A stretch of DNA of 64,000 nt. Origin: Stackebrandtia endophytica (GTDB lineage: Bacteria > Actinomycetota > Actinomycetes > Mycobacteriales > Micromonosporaceae). Position 1 is the stretch's first letter. Every line of letters starts with the position of its first letter. The translations under genes and the position numbers were made by a program. The notes under the pieces are model-generated. The model ran no database searches, was not told the DNA's origin, and saw only the letters and a list, made by a program, of their open reading frames with translations. Shown one piece after another: positions 1 through 8,851 of the stretch. The stretch spans positions 1,178,001 to 1,242,000 of the forward strand of contig NZ_VFOW01000001.1 of NCBI RefSeq assembly GCF_006716355.1, given 5' to 3'.

Positions 1-440
1 ACGAGTTGGCGCACCAGTGGTTCGGTAACGCGGTGAGTCCGCGGGACTGGTCGAACCTGTGGTTGAACGAGGGTGCTGCGACCTATATCGAGCAGATGTG
101 GAACGTCGACAACGGGTATACGACCGAGTCGAGTGTGGTGTCGGGTTGGGAACGCGACGACGAGTATCTGCGCATGGCGTACGGCCCACCCGGTGCCGCC
201 GATCCGGACGCGTTCGCGTCGTCGAACTCGTACGTGTGTCCGGCGTTGATGCTCCATCGCATGCGGGATCTGCTGGGCGGTGCGGACAAGGTGGACGAAC
301 TGTTGGCGGCGTGGGTGGTGGAGTTCGACAACCGGTCGGTCGAGCGCGACGACTTCGTGGCATTCGTCAACGAGTACACCGGCACCGATCACACCGCGTT
401 CATCGACGAGTGGCTCGACTCCGAGACGACTCCGGAGTAG
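1..440 (+). CDS. M1-family zinc aminopeptidase, C-terminal fragment (5' end outside window)
   Basis: The reading frame is open from the window edge and begins inside the zinc site: the first codons read ELAHQW, so the HExxH motif straddles the boundary. The downstream zinc ligand Glu follows in [14 protein letters not shown], the NEG-type signature of gluzincin M1 peptidases (aminopeptidase N or leukotriene A4 hydrolase type). The protein ends about 135 residues later, so there is little or no large helical ERAP-like domain. This fits the short secreted or lipoprotein M1 peptidases common in actinomycetes. The N-terminal domain and any signal peptide cannot be seen. Confidence 0.9.
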   Translation, partial: ELAHQWFGNAVSPRDWSNLWLNEGAATYIEQMWNVDNGYTTESSVVSGWERDDEYLRMAYGPPGAADPDAFASSNSYVCPALMLHRMRDLLGGADKVDELLAAWVVEFDNRSVERDDFVAFVNEYTGTDHTAFIDEWLDSETTPE

Positions 441-515
441 TCGAACGACCTCCGTTCACCGACCTCCAGGCACCAGGAGTCCGAATCCGGATCGTCGTGC
501 TGGAAAGATGACTCC

Positions 516-1172
516 ATGGCGAATTCTTCCGGCTCCGGCCCCGAGGCTGCGCGCGTCACCGATCGCATCCGCAATGAGATCTTGGACGGGGTCAGGGCGC
601 CGGGCAGCAGGCTGGTGGAGCGTGAGCTCGCCGATGAACTGGGGGTCAGCCGGGTTCCGGTCCGGGAGGCGTTGAAGGCGCTGGTCGCCGAAGGGCTGGT
701 GACGTTGCGGCCGCGCACCTGGGCGGTGGTGCGTGAGTTCACCTCCAGCGACGTCGCCGATTTCACCGAGGTGCGGGGGGCGTTCGAGACGCTGGCGTTT
801 CGGTTGGCGGCCCAGCGGCATTCCCGGGACGGCCTGGAGCGGTTGCGCGCGGTGTTGGACGCCGAGTTCGCGGCGGCCGAGGCCGGCGACGCCGTCGCGG
901 CACGTCGGGCGGCAGCGGACTTCCACGAGATGGTCACCGAATTGGCGGGTAATCGTCTTCTCCAGGAGATCGGGCAGATGACGCGCAGCCGGATGCGCTG
1001 GTTTCTCGGGCAACACGACGATCTGATCGGGGTCGCGCATCAGCACGCCGAACTGTTCGACGCGATCGCCCGCCGAGATCTCGCCGAGGTCGAACGTCGG
1101 GCGGCCGAGCATTTGCAGTCGAGCATGCTGTTCCAGCAGGAGCACGCTTCACGGACGACGCCCGATGAGTGA
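516..1172 (+). CDS. GntR-family regulator, FCD (FadR/VanR) subfamily
   Basis: This 218-residue protein has a winged HTH at about residues 10-75, with the recognition segment ELADELGVSRVPVREALKAL. It is followed by an all-helical FCD ligand domain with metal-binding candidates in DFHEM, HQHAEL and the final EH. FCD regulators usually bind TNGTNNNACNA palindromes, and GGTATACC dyads occur just after this gene and just before the amidohydrolase it precedes. A third, very long copy lies upstream of the MFS gene at 5142-6413. It is therefore probably the repressor of the adjacent amidohydrolase and of that exporter. The ligand is unknown. Confidence 0.9.
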   Translation: MANSSGSGPEAARVTDRIRNEILDGVRAPGSRLVERELADELGVSRVPVREALKALVAEGLVTLRPRTWAVVREFTSSDVADFTEVRGAFETLAFRLAAQRHSRDGLERLRAVLDAEFAAAEAGDAVAARRAAADFHEMVTELAGNRLLQEIGQMTRSRMRWFLGQHDDLIGVAHQHAELFDAIARRDLAEVERRAAEHLQSSMLFQQEHASRTTPDE

Positions 1173-1175
1173 TGA

Positions 1176-1189
1176 TTTGGTATACCGTT
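1176..1189. promoter_or_regulatory. GGTATACC operator copy 1
   Basis: TTTGGTATACCGTT lies just after the GntR stop codon. It shares the GGTATACC core (1179-1186) with the sites at 1264 and 6607 and fits the FCD-regulator consensus TNGTNNNACNA. It may act with the second site 89 bp downstream on the amidohydrolase promoter. Confidence 0.55.
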
Positions 1190-1263
1190 CCTACGACCCC
1201 ACGGCCGGGCCGCGACACGCCGAGCAGTGAGACGTGGGACAAGCCGGAGAGCCACCACGGCGA

Positions 1264-1279
1264 TTTTGGTATACCATTT
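1264..1279. promoter_or_regulatory. GGTATACC operator copy 2 overlapping a -10 element
   Basis: TTTTGGTATACCATTT ends four bases before the amidohydrolase ATG. The inner TATACC (1270-1275) could itself be the -10 hexamer, which would put the transcript start at or next to the ATG (leaderless mRNA, consistent with no Shine-Dalgarno). A regulator bound here would block RNA polymerase directly. Confidence 0.6.
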
Positions 1280-1283
1280 CGCC

Positions 1284-2486
1284 ATGGAGAAGGAAACCCT
1301 GCTCGTAACCAACGTGCGCCCCTGGGGCGCCGCCGCCGTGGACGTACTCATCAGCGGCGACACGATCACCGAGATACGCCCCGCCTCCCGGCAGGCGTCC
1401 ACCGATGAGACCACCACGGTGGTCGACGGCGGCGGAAAACTCGCGCTGCCGGGCTTCATCAACGCCCACGCACACGTGGACAAGTCCTGGTGGGGTCAGC
1501 CGTGGGTCTCCTACGGCGGAGAGGCGACCACCCAGGGTCGCATCGCCCATGAACGCGCACAACGGGACAAGTACGGCATCCCCAGCGCCAACGGCACCGA
1601 ACGGGTACTGCGGGAGTTCCTCCGCCACGGCACCACCGCGACCCGCACCCACGTCGACGTCGACCTCGGGGTCGCCCTCGACGGAATCGCCAACGTACGC
1701 ACCGCCGCCGACCGGTTGGGCGGCGCGGTCGAGGTGGAGGTCGTCGCCTTCCCGCAGGACGGGGTGATCCGCCGCGACGGCGTCCTGGCGCTGCTCGACG
1801 CGGCCGCCGACGCCGGGGCACACAGCATCGGCGGTATCGACCCGTGCGCCATCGACCGCGACCCGGTGGCTCAACTCGACGGACTGTTCGAGATCGCCGA
1901 ACGGCGCGGCTGCGGCATCGACATCCACCTCCACAGTGGTGGTGACCTGGCGGCGTTCGAGTACGAACTCATCATCGACCGCACCCGCCGGGCCGGACTG
2001 ACCGGGAAGGTCAACGTCTCGCACGGGTTCGGGCTCGGACAGTTGGCGACCGACCGTCAGACGGCACTGGTCGAACAGTTCGGTGAACTGGGAATCTCCT
2101 GGACCACCGTGGCACCGACGAACTCGGCCCCGCTGCCGTGGCGCACCATGTTGGACCGGGGCATGGGACTGGGCCTGGGCACCGACGGCATCCGAGACCT
2201 GTGGTCGCCCTACGGCGACGGCGACATCCTGCAGGTCGCGCTCGACTTCGCCAAACTGCACCGCGTCCGTTACGACGAGGACTTCGTCGGGGTCGCGAAG
2301 CTGGCCACCAGTTCGGCCGCCCCATTCGTCCACCGCTCGGTTCACGACGTGACCGTCGGCGCGCGGGCCGACCTCGTCGTGATCGACGCCGAGAACGTCC
2401 CCGACGCGATCGTTCGCGCACCGCGCAGGGACCTGGTGATCGCCGGCGGTCGCATCGTGGCCACCGACGGAGAGGTGACGATCTGA
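1284..2486 (+). CDS. Amidohydrolase-superfamily deaminase (cytosine-deaminase-like)
   Basis: This 400-residue metal-dependent hydrolase has a TIM-barrel layout. The first metal motif HAH is at about residues 62-64, HLH at about 214-216, a further His in SHGFGLG near 247, and the catalytic Asp in GTDGIRD near 300. The closest recognisable group is cytosine deaminase and N-isopropylammelide-type hydrolases. It probably removes an amino or alkylamino group from a nitrogen heterocycle, but the substrate cannot be read from sequence. The ATG at 1284 is chosen because a GGTATACC operator ends just before it and the family alignment starts there; a longer frame from 1227 would run through the operator. 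Confidence 0.85.
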   Translation: MEKETLLVTNVRPWGAAAVDVLISGDTITEIRPASRQASTDETTTVVDGGGKLALPGFINAHAHVDKSWWGQPWVSYGGEATTQGRIAHERAQRDKYGIPSANGTERVLREFLRHGTTATRTHVDVDLGVALDGIANVRTAADRLGGAVEVEVVAFPQDGVIRRDGVLALLDAAADAGAHSIGGIDPCAIDRDPVAQLDGLFEIAERRGCGIDIHLHSGGDLAAFEYELIIDRTRRAGLTGKVNVSHGFGLGQLATDRQTALVEQFGELGISWTTVAPTNSAPLPWRTMLDRGMGLGLGTDGIRDLWSPYGDGDILQVALDFAKLHRVRYDEDFVGVAKLATSSAAPFVHRSVHDVTVGARADLVVIDAENVPDAIVRAPRRDLVIAGGRIVATDGEVTI

Positions 2487-2487
2487 C

Positions 2488-3246
2488 ATGGGCCACCCGC
2501 GACGTCACCGACTCATCATGGCGATGGCGGTCGGCATCGGGTTGATGGTGGCCGTGACCGCCTGCTCCGGTTCGGAGCCGGTGGCCGACTCGTCCACCTC
2601 CCCCACCGCCGTGTCCCCGACGACCCCGGAGGCGAGTACCCCGACCATGAACCGAACCGAGGCAACCGAGGCACTGTTCGAGGCCGCCGAGACCGGTGAC
2701 GTGGAGACGGCGCGGGTGGCACTGGACAACGATGCCGACATCGAGGCCCGTGGCGAAACCGACCGCACACCGTTGATCGTCGCAACCCGAAACAACGCCG
2801 TCGAGGTCGCGATCCTGTTGCTGGACAACGGTGCCGACCCCGATGCGAAGGACGGCATCGAGGACTCCGCGTTCCTCTACTCCGGCGCGGAAGGGCTCGA
2901 CGAGATCCTGCTGGCGACCCTGGAGCACGGAGCCGATGTGGCCAGTACCAACCGGTTCGGTGGGACCGCGCTCATTCCCGCCAGCGAGCACGGGCACGTC
3001 AGTACGGTGAAGATCCTGTTGGAGGCGGGGGTTCCCGTCGATCACGTCAACAACTCGTCGTGGACCGCCCTACACGAGGCGATCATCCTGGGCAACGGCT
3101 CGGCCGACCACGTCGAGACCGTGCGGTTGTTGATCGAGGGCGGCGCCGACGTCACCATTCCCGACGGTAACGGCACCTCGCCGCGTGACCTCGCCGCCGA
3201 ACGCGGATACGGCGAGATGGTCTCCTTGATCGAGGCCGCGATGTAG
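2488..3246 (+). CDS. Ankyrin-repeat lipoprotein
   Basis: The protein has a signal peptide with lipobox VTAC at about residues 23-26, a Ser/Thr/Pro linker to about residue 55, then four to five ankyrin repeats to the C-terminus (for example ALFEAAETGDVETARVALD and TPLIVATRNN). It should be anchored on the outer face of the membrane and bind a partner protein. The start lies one base after the amidohydrolase stop, so translation is probably coupled. An ATG at 2518 would also leave an intact signal peptide. Nothing indicates the partner. Confidence 0.88.
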   Translation: MGHPRRHRLIMAMAVGIGLMVAVTACSGSEPVADSSTSPTAVSPTTPEASTPTMNRTEATEALFEAAETGDVETARVALDNDADIEARGETDRTPLIVATRNNAVEVAILLLDNGADPDAKDGIEDSAFLYSGAEGLDEILLATLEHGADVASTNRFGGTALIPASEHGHVSTVKILLEAGVPVDHVNNSSWTALHEAIILGNGSADHVETVRLLIEGGADVTIPDGNGTSPRDLAAERGYGEMVSLIEAAM

Positions 3247-3451
3247 GCGCACGAGATCGGCGTCATGACGTCACCGCGTCGGCGCGTCCGCCGCCGGCGC
3301 GGTGGCGTACGGTCGTCGGCGGTCGTCCCGCCGATCGCCGCCGGGATCCCGGCGGGAATGGGTGGACCGCGACGCCTCGAACCGTCCGTCACACCACTGT
3401 GGTCGGGCGGTCGAGTCATCTCGTCGAGACATGGAAATGGTGTGATGCGCG

Positions 3452-4636
3452 ATGGCGGGTGAGTCGGCGTGGAGGACTCCCGGCATCCCCTCCCTGTTGG
3501 CGGCGACCGCCATCGGATTCTCCGGCTTCGCGGTGTTGCTTCCGACCGCTCCGATGCAAGCGTTGGAGCTGGGCGCGGGCGCCGCCGGTGCCGGACAGGT
3601 CAACGCGGTGCTCATGTTGTTCACCGTGGTGGCACAGCTGTCGGTGCCGCCGCTGCTGCGCCGTTTCGGTTGGGGACCGATGTTCACCGTCGGGCTACTG
3701 CTTCTGGGACTGCCGTCGCTGGCGATGCCGACCTTCACGCAGATGACCGGCCTGCTGGGCATGTCGGGGTTGCGTGGCCTGGGGTTCGGAGTCGTGACCG
3801 TCTGCGGTTCGACGGCGGTGGCCATGCTGGTTCCGCCGGCGCTTCGCGGCCGAGCGGTGGGCGCTTACGGTCTGGCGATCGCACTGCCGCAGTTCCTGCT
3901 CACCCCGTTGGCGCCGATGGTGATGGAGTCGACCTCGTTCGTGGTCGTGTGCGTGATCGGTGGTCTTCCGGTGGCGGCGCTGCCCTGGGTGCCCCGGGTG
4001 GCACGGCATCTGGGAATGCTCCGGGTTCCCCGCGGTGACTCGGCGGTCGCGACGTCCTGGCCCGGGCTCATCGGTACACTGTGGCCGTCCATATTGGCGT
4101 TGATCGTCATCACCGCCGGCGGCGGTGCGGTGCTCACCTTCGCCACCGAGACGCTCAGCGACGCCGGAGCCGCGGCATGGGCGCTGGCCATGTTCACCGG
4201 TGTGGCGACCATCGGCCGCTGGCTGATCGGCGGGATGGCCGACCGCTGGGGGCCGACCCGGTTCATCGCACCGATACTTCTGTTGGGCGCCATGTCGTTC
4301 GGCGTGTTCGGATGGTCGGCGGCCCAGGGACAGATCTGGCTGACTCTGCTGGCGTCATGCGGGGCGGGAGCCGCCTACGGCGCGCTGCAGAACCTGACAC
4401 TGGTCGAGGCGTTCGCGCGCGGCGGTGAGGGCTCCCGGGCCCGCACCAGCGTCGCGTGGAACGTCGGTTTCGACGCGGGTACCGGGCTCGGCGCGTTGAC
4501 GATCGGGCAGCTGGCCGGAGCGTTGACGTTCTCCTCGTCGTTCGGCGTCATGGGTGTCGCGGTGGCCGTCGTCGCCGTCCTGCACGGGCTGCTGGCCATC
4601 CGGCCGCTGCGACGTTCGAGACGTCAGTCGCCGTGA
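3452..4636 (+). CDS. MFS transporter
   Basis: This 394-residue protein has about 12 hydrophobic segments and the MFS loop 2-3 arrangement (LLRRFGWGPMF), with a second ADRWGPTRF motif in the C-terminal half. The substrate is not evident; the family includes cyanate/NimT-like and drug-type porters. It lies 205 bp after the ankyrin lipoprotein and its last 13 bases overlap the end of the convergent lipoprotein gene at 4624. Confidence 0.85.
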   Translation: MAGESAWRTPGIPSLLAATAIGFSGFAVLLPTAPMQALELGAGAAGAGQVNAVLMLFTVVAQLSVPPLLRRFGWGPMFTVGLLLLGLPSLAMPTFTQMTGLLGMSGLRGLGFGVVTVCGSTAVAMLVPPALRGRAVGAYGLAIALPQFLLTPLAPMVMESTSFVVVCVIGGLPVAALPWVPRVARHLGMLRVPRGDSAVATSWPGLIGTLWPSILALIVITAGGGAVLTFATETLSDAGAAAWALAMFTGVATIGRWLIGGMADRWGPTRFIAPILLLGAMSFGVFGWSAAQGQIWLTLLASCGAGAAYGALQNLTLVEAFARGGEGSRARTSVAWNVGFDAGTGLGALTIGQLAGALTFSSSFGVMGVAVAVVAVLHGLLAIRPLRRSRRQSP

Positions 4637-5112
4637 TCGATGCCGATGTGCGCGATCGTCACGTTCGGGGTGTGCGCGATGTAGACACGCATCCGAGCCG
4701 ACGGGTCGCGAAGCACCGCGAGCAGTGCGTCGGTGACGCTGCCCGACTCCCGGCCCGCCGCGTCGGCGATCAGTCCCGCGTAGTCGGCGGTCAGGTCGTC
4801 GTCGGCCCAGACGGCCTCGTCCCGCAGTGCCTGCGCCACCTCGGCCAGGTTGTCGTCGTCGAGAGTCAGTCCGGTGAGCGCGTCGATGCCGGCGCGATCG
4901 ACGGTGAACACCGACTTGTAGTCGTTCTCGAAGGCGAGCGCGACCTTCTCCCGCGGTGCCGCCTCAGTGGTTCCCGCCTCGGCGTCACCGGTGGCCGCCT
5001 GACCGGTCACCGCCGGGCTGGAGGATTCGGCCGCCGGGTCGGGGCCGGTGCCACAAGCGGTCAGGGTGATGCCGAACAGGGCGATCACCACTGCCAGGGC
5101 CGGTCGTCTCAT
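4624..5112 (-). CDS. Small secreted lipoprotein of unknown function
   Basis: The protein has a signal peptide with lipobox LTAC near residue 20, an Ala/Thr/Glu-rich linker and a mostly acidic domain ending in MRVYIAHTPNVTIAHIGID. No family is recognised. The ATG at 5112 has a good AGAAG ribosome site; an ATG at 5142 would overlap the upstream MFS stop by one base and add ten residues before the signal peptide. It is the second gene of a likely two-gene operon with the MFS exporter and should share its GGTATACC control. Confidence 0.75.
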   Translation of the reverse strand: MRRPALAVVIALFGITLTACGTGPDPAAESSSPAVTGQAATGDAEAGTTEAAPREKVALAFENDYKSVFTVDRAGIDALTGLTLDDDNLAEVAQALRDEAVWADDDLTADYAGLIADAAGRESGSVTDALLAVLRDPSARMRVYIAHTPNVTIAHIGIDHGD

Positions 5113-5141
5113 CGATCTTCTTCCCTTCTCAACGGTTGTCA

Positions 5142-6413
5142 TCAGGCGGGTTCGGTCTGCAGCCGGCGACCGAACCGCAGGAGTTCGGGCACCCGAATCA
5201 TCAACACGGTCAACGCGAGGACGAGCAGGACACTGGCGCCGAGGGTGGTCAACGGCACTCCGACGTGTTCGGCGATCTGGCCCAACACCAGGGTGGCCAG
5301 CGGCATGATTCCGATGGCGAGCTCCTGCAGGCCGAGTGCCCGGCCGTGCATGCGCGACTCGGTGGTCATCAGCAGCAGTGTGGTCTGAAGAACTCCGAAC
5401 GCCGCGCTGGCGAGTCCGACCAGACCCATCAGGGCGAAGGCGGCCGGGACGTTGTACGCCTGGGAGAACAGGGCCCACAGTAGCCCCCAGGTCAGGGTCC
5501 CGAGGACGAACATGGCGCCTTTGAAGCGGAAGTCACCAAGCCCGGCGATGATGAGCGATCCCACCAGTCCACCGATGCCCGCGCAGGTCAACAGGGCTCC
5601 GAGACCGGCGGCGTCCAGGTTGAGGGACTGCTCGGCGAACACCGGCATGAACGACTGATAGACCGGCCACAGCAGAGTGTTGGCGGCAAGGGTGACCAGC
5701 AGCACCGCGACGGCGAGCCGGCTGCGGCCGATGACCCGCAGCCCGCTGGTGACCATGGCGAAGATCGGTTCGTGCTCGGTCGCCTCGATGCGACCGAAGC
5801 CGCGCAGTGGAAGCAGCAGCAGGAGGGACAGCAGGTACCAACCGGTGGAGATCCAGATCGCCGCCGGTGCCCCGACGGTCGCGATCATGGCGCCGCCCAG
5901 TGCCGGTCCGATGACCTGCGTCATGTTCAGGGCCATGGAGTTGAGTGCGTTGGCGTTGGACAGATTGCCGTTGCCGACCAGTTCCAGGACCAGCGCCGCC
6001 CGAGCGGGCTGGGAGGGTGACTGGGCGATGCCTATCGCCAACCCTCCGGCGACCAGCGCCCAGTACGGCAGCATGTCGACGGTGGCCAGCATCGCCACGA
6101 TCGATACGGCGGTGACCGCCCAGCCGCAGCTGAGCAGCAGCAGTCGGACTCGGTTGAACCGGTCGGCGAGGACACCGGCCAGCGGTCCGAGGAACATGGG
6201 CGCGAGGCGGGCGGCGGTGTAGACGGCTACCAGGAACTCGGAGCCGGTCAGTTGGTAGGCCAGCCATCCCAGTACCAGGGTCTGTGTCCAGACGCCGCCG
6301 AAGAAGAACATGTTCGACAACCACAGCAGTTGAAACGGACGGTTTCCCCGTAGCGAGGCCACCGCCGCCGACAGGCCTACGTCGGTGCGTCTTGTCCGGG
6401 TAGCTCGCGCCAT
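5142..6413 (-). CDS. MFS exporter, EntS-like
   Basis: This 423-residue 12-TM protein opens with RNRPFQLLW-type sequence (here LRGNRPFQLLWLSN), typical of the MFS_3/EntS group of siderophore and drug exporters. Motif A appears as GVLADRFNRVRLL. A GAGGAGGA ribosome site lies about ten bases before the ATG at 6413. The long GGTATACC palindrome about 200 bp upstream links it to the GntR regulator at 516. Export of the amidohydrolase substrate or product is one possibility. Confidence 0.85.
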   Translation of the reverse strand: MARATRTRRTDVGLSAAVASLRGNRPFQLLWLSNMFFFGGVWTQTLVLGWLAYQLTGSEFLVAVYTAARLAPMFLGPLAGVLADRFNRVRLLLLSCGWAVTAVSIVAMLATVDMLPYWALVAGGLAIGIAQSPSQPARAALVLELVGNGNLSNANALNSMALNMTQVIGPALGGAMIATVGAPAAIWISTGWYLLSLLLLLPLRGFGRIEATEHEPIFAMVTSGLRVIGRSRLAVAVLLVTLAANTLLWPVYQSFMPVFAEQSLNLDAAGLGALLTCAGIGGLVGSLIIAGLGDFRFKGAMFVLGTLTWGLLWALFSQAYNVPAAFALMGLVGLASAAFGVLQTTLLLMTTESRMHGRALGLQELAIGIMPLATLVLGQIAEHVGVPLTTLGASVLLVLALTVLMIRVPELLRFGRRLQTEPA

Positions 6414-6606
6414 GAACCTGGTTCCTCCTCGCCGAAGCGTCGAACGTGAATGCTGGGCGTCGAGTCACCGGTGCGGGCGCACGGCCCGACCGCATATGTC
6501 CCATGTGGATGCAAACCGACCTGGGCGACGTTTGGCCCGGGTCACGGAGGGGCGCGGGGTCGCCCGCGGTCATGACATGACGGGGTCACGACTCACGCCG
6601 CGACCA

Positions 6607-6642
6607 GCAGCACTCAAAATGGTATACCATTTTGGGTGCTGC
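6607..6642. promoter_or_regulatory. 36-bp near-perfect palindrome with GGTATACC core
   Basis: The centre CAAAATGGTATACCATTTTG (6615-6634) is a perfect 20-bp palindrome. After one mismatch each side (T6614/G6635), seven more pairs follow (GCAGCAC with GTGCTGC). It lies in the 337-bp stretch 6414-6750 between the FAD monooxygenase stop and the MFS start, which otherwise shows no gene. It shares its core with the two sites beside the GntR gene. Length and symmetry suggest a high-affinity operator for the EntS-like MFS promoter. Confidence 0.75.
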
Positions 6643-6750
6643 CTCAACTCGATGGAGCCTCACCGACTCGGCGGTGTGGTGAGACCGGACACGGCGGCTC
6701 GGGGGAGGCGCCGGGCTAAACGGCCGCCCGCTCACCGGGCTCCACAGTGT

Positions 6751-7914
6751 TCAGATCTCGTCGACACTCTCCGGCGGAGACCATCGCTGCAATCTGGTGG
6801 CGGTGTGCACCATCAACGCCGACGGTGTCGCCCGCATCAGCGCGTTCCGGATCGCCACCGCGACCGGGTGAGCCTGCTGCGCGATCATCCCGGTGAGGCG
6901 AGACTGCCGCCACAGAGCCGTGGTCCGCCGACGCCGAACCGCGTCGTACTCGGCCAGGGCCCGATCGAGAACCGGACCGCTATCGCGCACCCGCCGCAAC
7001 AACACCACCAGGGTCGCCGCGTCTTCGATCGCCTGCCCGGCGCCCTGCCCGAGATCCGGCGTCATCGCGTGCGCCGCGTCGCCGAGCAGCACGCCGCGCC
7101 CGGTCACGAACCGGGTCGGCATCGCCGCCAGGTCGTAGATGTCATGGCGGAGCACGGCTTCCGGCGGCGTGGAGGCCAACAGGTCGTCAATCGGCCGGTG
7201 CCAGGAACCGAACCGATCACACAGCACCCGATGTTGGTCCTCGAAGGCGGCCCCGGCCGGTGTCGAGAGCGTGGCGAACCAGTAGACCCGCCGGTCCGGC
7301 AACGGAACGATCCCGAACCGCGCTCCGCGTCCCCAGGTCTCACTCGTGGCCTGTCGAACCTCGTCGGACAGGACCTCGGCCGGCGCGGTCACACCCCGCC
7401 AGGCCGTGTATCCGGCGTAACGCACGCCCGGGTCCAGTCCCCACGTCCGGCGCGCCTCACTGCGGATTCCATCGGCGCCGACGACCAGATCGAACCGTTC
7501 GGTTCGTCCGTCCACCGACACCTCGGGTTCGCCCTCGGCGGACACCAGGGCTCGACTGTTCGGATGCAGGGTGCCCCGATCGAGTTCGGCGACCAGGGCG
7601 GCGTGCAGGTCGGCGCGATGGAGACTACGCGCGGTGGTGGCCTCCGACGGCGGGACCGACACCAACCACGAACCGGAGGGGGTGCGCTGTCCGGACCGCA
7701 ACCGGCCGAACATGTCGCCGCTGACGCCCCGAACCACATTCCCGAGGCCGACCGCGTCCAACGCCGCGAAGGCGTTTCCGAACAGGGTCAGACCAGCCCC
7801 GATGGCGCCGGGTTCGTCACGCCGTTCGTATAGGGCCACCTCATGGCCGCCGGACTGTAGCCCGGCGGCAACAACCAGGCCGCCGATCCCCGCACCGATT
7901 ACCGCGATCCGCAT
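6751..7914 (-). CDS. FAD-dependent aromatic monooxygenase
   Basis: This 387-residue group A flavoprotein monooxygenase has the N-terminal Rossmann motif GAGIGGL followed by the acidic ribose-binding Glu (ALYERRDE), the DG motif GADGIRSE in mid-protein, and the FAD phosphate motif GDAAHAMTPDLGQG near residue 285. It resembles salicylate/zeaxanthin-epoxidase-like hydroxylases that use NAD(P)H and O2. It is divergent from a TetR gene across a 159-bp spacer holding a short dyad, so that regulator probably controls it. Confidence 0.88.
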   Translation of the reverse strand: MRIAVIGAGIGGLVVAAGLQSGGHEVALYERRDEPGAIGAGLTLFGNAFAALDAVGLGNVVRGVSGDMFGRLRSGQRTPSGSWLVSVPPSEATTARSLHRADLHAALVAELDRGTLHPNSRALVSAEGEPEVSVDGRTERFDLVVGADGIRSEARRTWGLDPGVRYAGYTAWRGVTAPAEVLSDEVRQATSETWGRGARFGIVPLPDRRVYWFATLSTPAGAAFEDQHRVLCDRFGSWHRPIDDLLASTPPEAVLRHDIYDLAAMPTRFVTGRGVLLGDAAHAMTPDLGQGAGQAIEDAATLVVLLRRVRDSGPVLDRALAEYDAVRRRRTTALWRQSRLTGMIAQQAHPVAVAIRNALMRATPSALMVHTATRLQRWSPPESVDEI

Positions 7915-7927
7915 GGACGATCACTTC

Positions 7928-7943
7928 CTCTACATCTATAGAG
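7928..7943. promoter_or_regulatory. Short dyad in the monooxygenase/TetR spacer
   Basis: CTCTA-N6-TAGAG, containing the palindrome TCTATAGA (7935-7942), lies 14 bp upstream of the monooxygenase ATG. On the minus strand it includes TATAGA, a plausible -10 hexamer. It is a candidate TetR operator. Confidence 0.4.
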
Positions 7944-8073
7944 TCAGCTTAGGACGGATCGGAAATCGCTGTGACGGGTGGTCCGCCCCGACCGATCCGG
8001 ACACCCGTCACGGCGACCCGTCGAGGGCTTGCGAGGATCGACCCGACACGGCGGACCGAAGAAACGAGGGCCG

Positions 8074-8655
8074 GTGAGCAATCGACGATCCCGGATAGCC
8101 CGGGCGGGCATTCGAATACTGGCCTCCCGCGGAGTGCGCGCGCTGACGCACCGGGCCATCGACGAGGACCTGGACCTGCCACCGGGATCGACCTCGTATT
8201 ACGCCCGCACCCGCCGTGACCTCATCAACCTCATCGTCCAGCGACTATCCACACAGGCGCTGGAGGAGCTCGCCGCGCACACCTTTCCCGACCGCCTCAC
8301 CGTCGATGAGGCCGTGACCATGGCGATGACCACCCTCGACACCACCGCCCAACGGTCCGAGGAACACACCGCCCGATTGCTGCTACTGCTGGAGTGCCGC
8401 AACGACACCGAGATACGCGCGGCACTGACGACCTTCCCCACCGTGAACGCCGCGCTCGTGGAGGGGACCCGCTCAATCCTGGAACGGCTCGGCATCGACG
8501 AACCGCACCGCCACGCCCCCGACCTCCTCGGGCTGGTCGACGCGATGCTGATGCAGCGAATCATCCAGTCGACGCCGATGGACGAACGTGCCGTCCTCCG
8601 CGCCTATCTCACCGGACTGCCACACACGTCACGCGACTCGATGGTGGATGGTTGA
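8074..8655 (+). CDS. TetR-family regulator
   Basis: The protein has 193 residues from the GTG at 8074, preceded by GAGGG at good spacing; a longer frame from 7978 has no ribosome site and a low-quality N-terminus. The HTH occupies about residues 5-50 (ARAGIRILASRGVRALTHRAI), with PPGSTSYYARTRRDL as the recognition helix and following turn. The C-terminal domain is helical, with no recognisable ligand class. It is divergent from the FAD monooxygenase. Confidence 0.88.
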   Translation: MSNRRSRIARAGIRILASRGVRALTHRAIDEDLDLPPGSTSYYARTRRDLINLIVQRLSTQALEELAAHTFPDRLTVDEAVTMAMTTLDTTAQRSEEHTARLLLLLECRNDTEIRAALTTFPTVNAALVEGTRSILERLGIDEPHRHAPDLLGLVDAMLMQRIIQSTPMDERAVLRAYLTGLPHTSRDSMVDG

Positions 8656-8851
8656 GCTCGGCGCCGTTGACGTCCGGCCACGTGTCGCCACACCGAACGG
8701 CCGAGAACATGGCCCACCCGGTCCCGACTTCCCCGGTGCCTGCCGCGCTCGACGTCTCACGCCAGACTCCCCCGGGTGAACACGCCTGAAGGCTGTTCCG
8801 TAACCGCTGCGGTGTTGGGTGGCGGTCATACATGGTGGGCATGATCTAGGT

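Noticed and set aside
1191-2489. 432-residue minus-strand frame opposite the amidohydrolase
   Set aside because: It is the antisense shadow of a convincing enzyme gene; composition is Gly/Val/Asp-rich without motifs.
3265-3462. Small Arg-rich frame before the MFS gene
   Set aside because: Overlaps the MFS start and looks like random high-GC translation.
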